Source of the DNA: Nemertoderma westbladi
Lineage: Eukaryota; Xenacoelomorpha; Nemertodermatida; Nemertodermatidae
Direction of reading: 5' to 3'
NCBI GenBank assembly: GCA_032718475.1
Contig: JAUCBJ010000777.1
Span: 44,983 to 108,982, forward strand
Length of the DNA stretch: 64,000 bases
Every line of letters starts with the position of its first letter. Position 1 is the first letter of the stretch. A program made the translations under genes and the position numbers. Shown piece by piece: positions 63,423 through 64,000 of this stretch. The notes beneath the pieces were generated by a model that was given only the letters and a program-made list of their open reading frames with translations, was not told the DNA's origin and did not search any database.

Positions 63423-64000
63423 GTATCGGTAGAACCGGTATTACACCGCGGTATCGGTAGAACCGGTATTACACCGCGGTATCGGTAGAACCGGTATTAC
63501 ACCGCGGTATCGGTAGAACCGGTATTACACCGCGGTATCGGTAGAACCGGTATTACACCGCGGTATCGGTAGAACCGGTATTACACCGCGGTATCGGTAG
63601 AACCGGTATTACACCGCGGTATCGGTAGAACCGGTATTACACCGCGGTATCGGTAGAACCGGTATTACACCGCGGTATCGGTAGAACCGGTATTACACCG
63701 CGGTATCGGTAGAACCGGTATTACACCGCGGTATCGGTAGAACCGGTATTACACCGCGGTATCGGTAGAACCGGTATTACACCGCGGTATCGGTAGAACC
63801 GGTATTACACCGCGGTATCGGTAGAACCGGTATTACACCGCGGTATCGGTAGAACCGGTATTACACCGCGGTATCGGTAGAACCGGTATTACACCGCGGT
63901 ATCGGTAGAACCGGTATTAACGACCGCGGTATCGGTAGAACCGGTATTACACCGCGGTATCGGTAGAACCGGTATTACACCGCGGTATCGGTAGAACCGG
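63423..64000. repeat. 28-bp tandem array, more than 20 units, runs off the window
   Basis: Unit GGTATCGGTAGAACCGGTAT then TACACCGC, 28 bases, almost without variation. One unit near 63918 reads TTAACGACCGC. It begins about 45 bases upstream of the WD40 start codon. Each unit contains ACCGGT and CCGCGG, both palindromes with CpG. Confidence 0.96.

Overview
The window is eukaryotic and almost certainly from an invertebrate animal. The evidence is an intron with GT-AG borders, a ROCO GTPase with C-terminal CARD-type death folds, BEL/Pao LTR retrotransposons, several non-LTR (LINE) retrotransposon remnants, a Crypton-type tyrosine recombinase gene and a large content of satellite and minisatellite DNA. 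The sequence is AT-rich. I cannot name the species. I saw no bacterial operon, CRISPR array, rRNA or tRNA.

Layout. 1-10000: a minus-strand BEL/Pao element (copy A), cut by the window start, with its 5' LTR at 8728-10000, inserted in a LINE endonuclease remnant (10001-10930). 12440-12945: a 71-bp repeat array. 13205-16050: a decayed plus-strand LINE whose own coding sequence has expanded into a 40-bp tandem array (14516-15435). 16052-38941: a 32-bp satellite, split by two insertions. The first is a second BEL/Pao element with both ends present (copy B, 17622-32062, two 1289-bp LTRs, 5-bp target duplication CAAAC). The second is a 5'-truncated LINE reverse transcriptase (32562-34123). 38942-41278: mostly unassigned DNA with a weak LINE trace. 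41279-43015: a foldback-like structure with inverted 15-bp repeats around a G-rich 17-bp minisatellite. 44423-53700: three consecutive minisatellites (63 bp, 43 bp, 46/53 bp).

The right end holds the ordinary genes. A minus-strand ROCO GTPase gene with two C-terminal CARD-like domains lies at 54047-57657. A plus-strand intronless Crypton-type tyrosine recombinase gene with a glycine-rich repeat tail lies at 58660-60306. A minus-strand WD40-repeat gene, 5' part only, lies at 62504-63379. They are separated by a small inverted-repeat element, a 24-bp array and two long G/C homopolymers. A very homogeneous 28-bp array runs from just upstream of the WD40 gene to the window end.

Main themes. (1) The two BEL copies carry complementary defects: A has lost zinc knuckles, protease and integrase; B has lost part of RNase H and the integrase N-terminus. 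Yet B's LTRs differ at only about six positions by eye, so copy B looks young and was probably moved by proteins supplied in trans. (2) At least two tandem arrays appear to have been seeded from LINE coding sequence. (3) Both conserved host genes show single-base frameshifts, two of them in G/C runs, which suggests residual assembly errors as much as pseudogenes.
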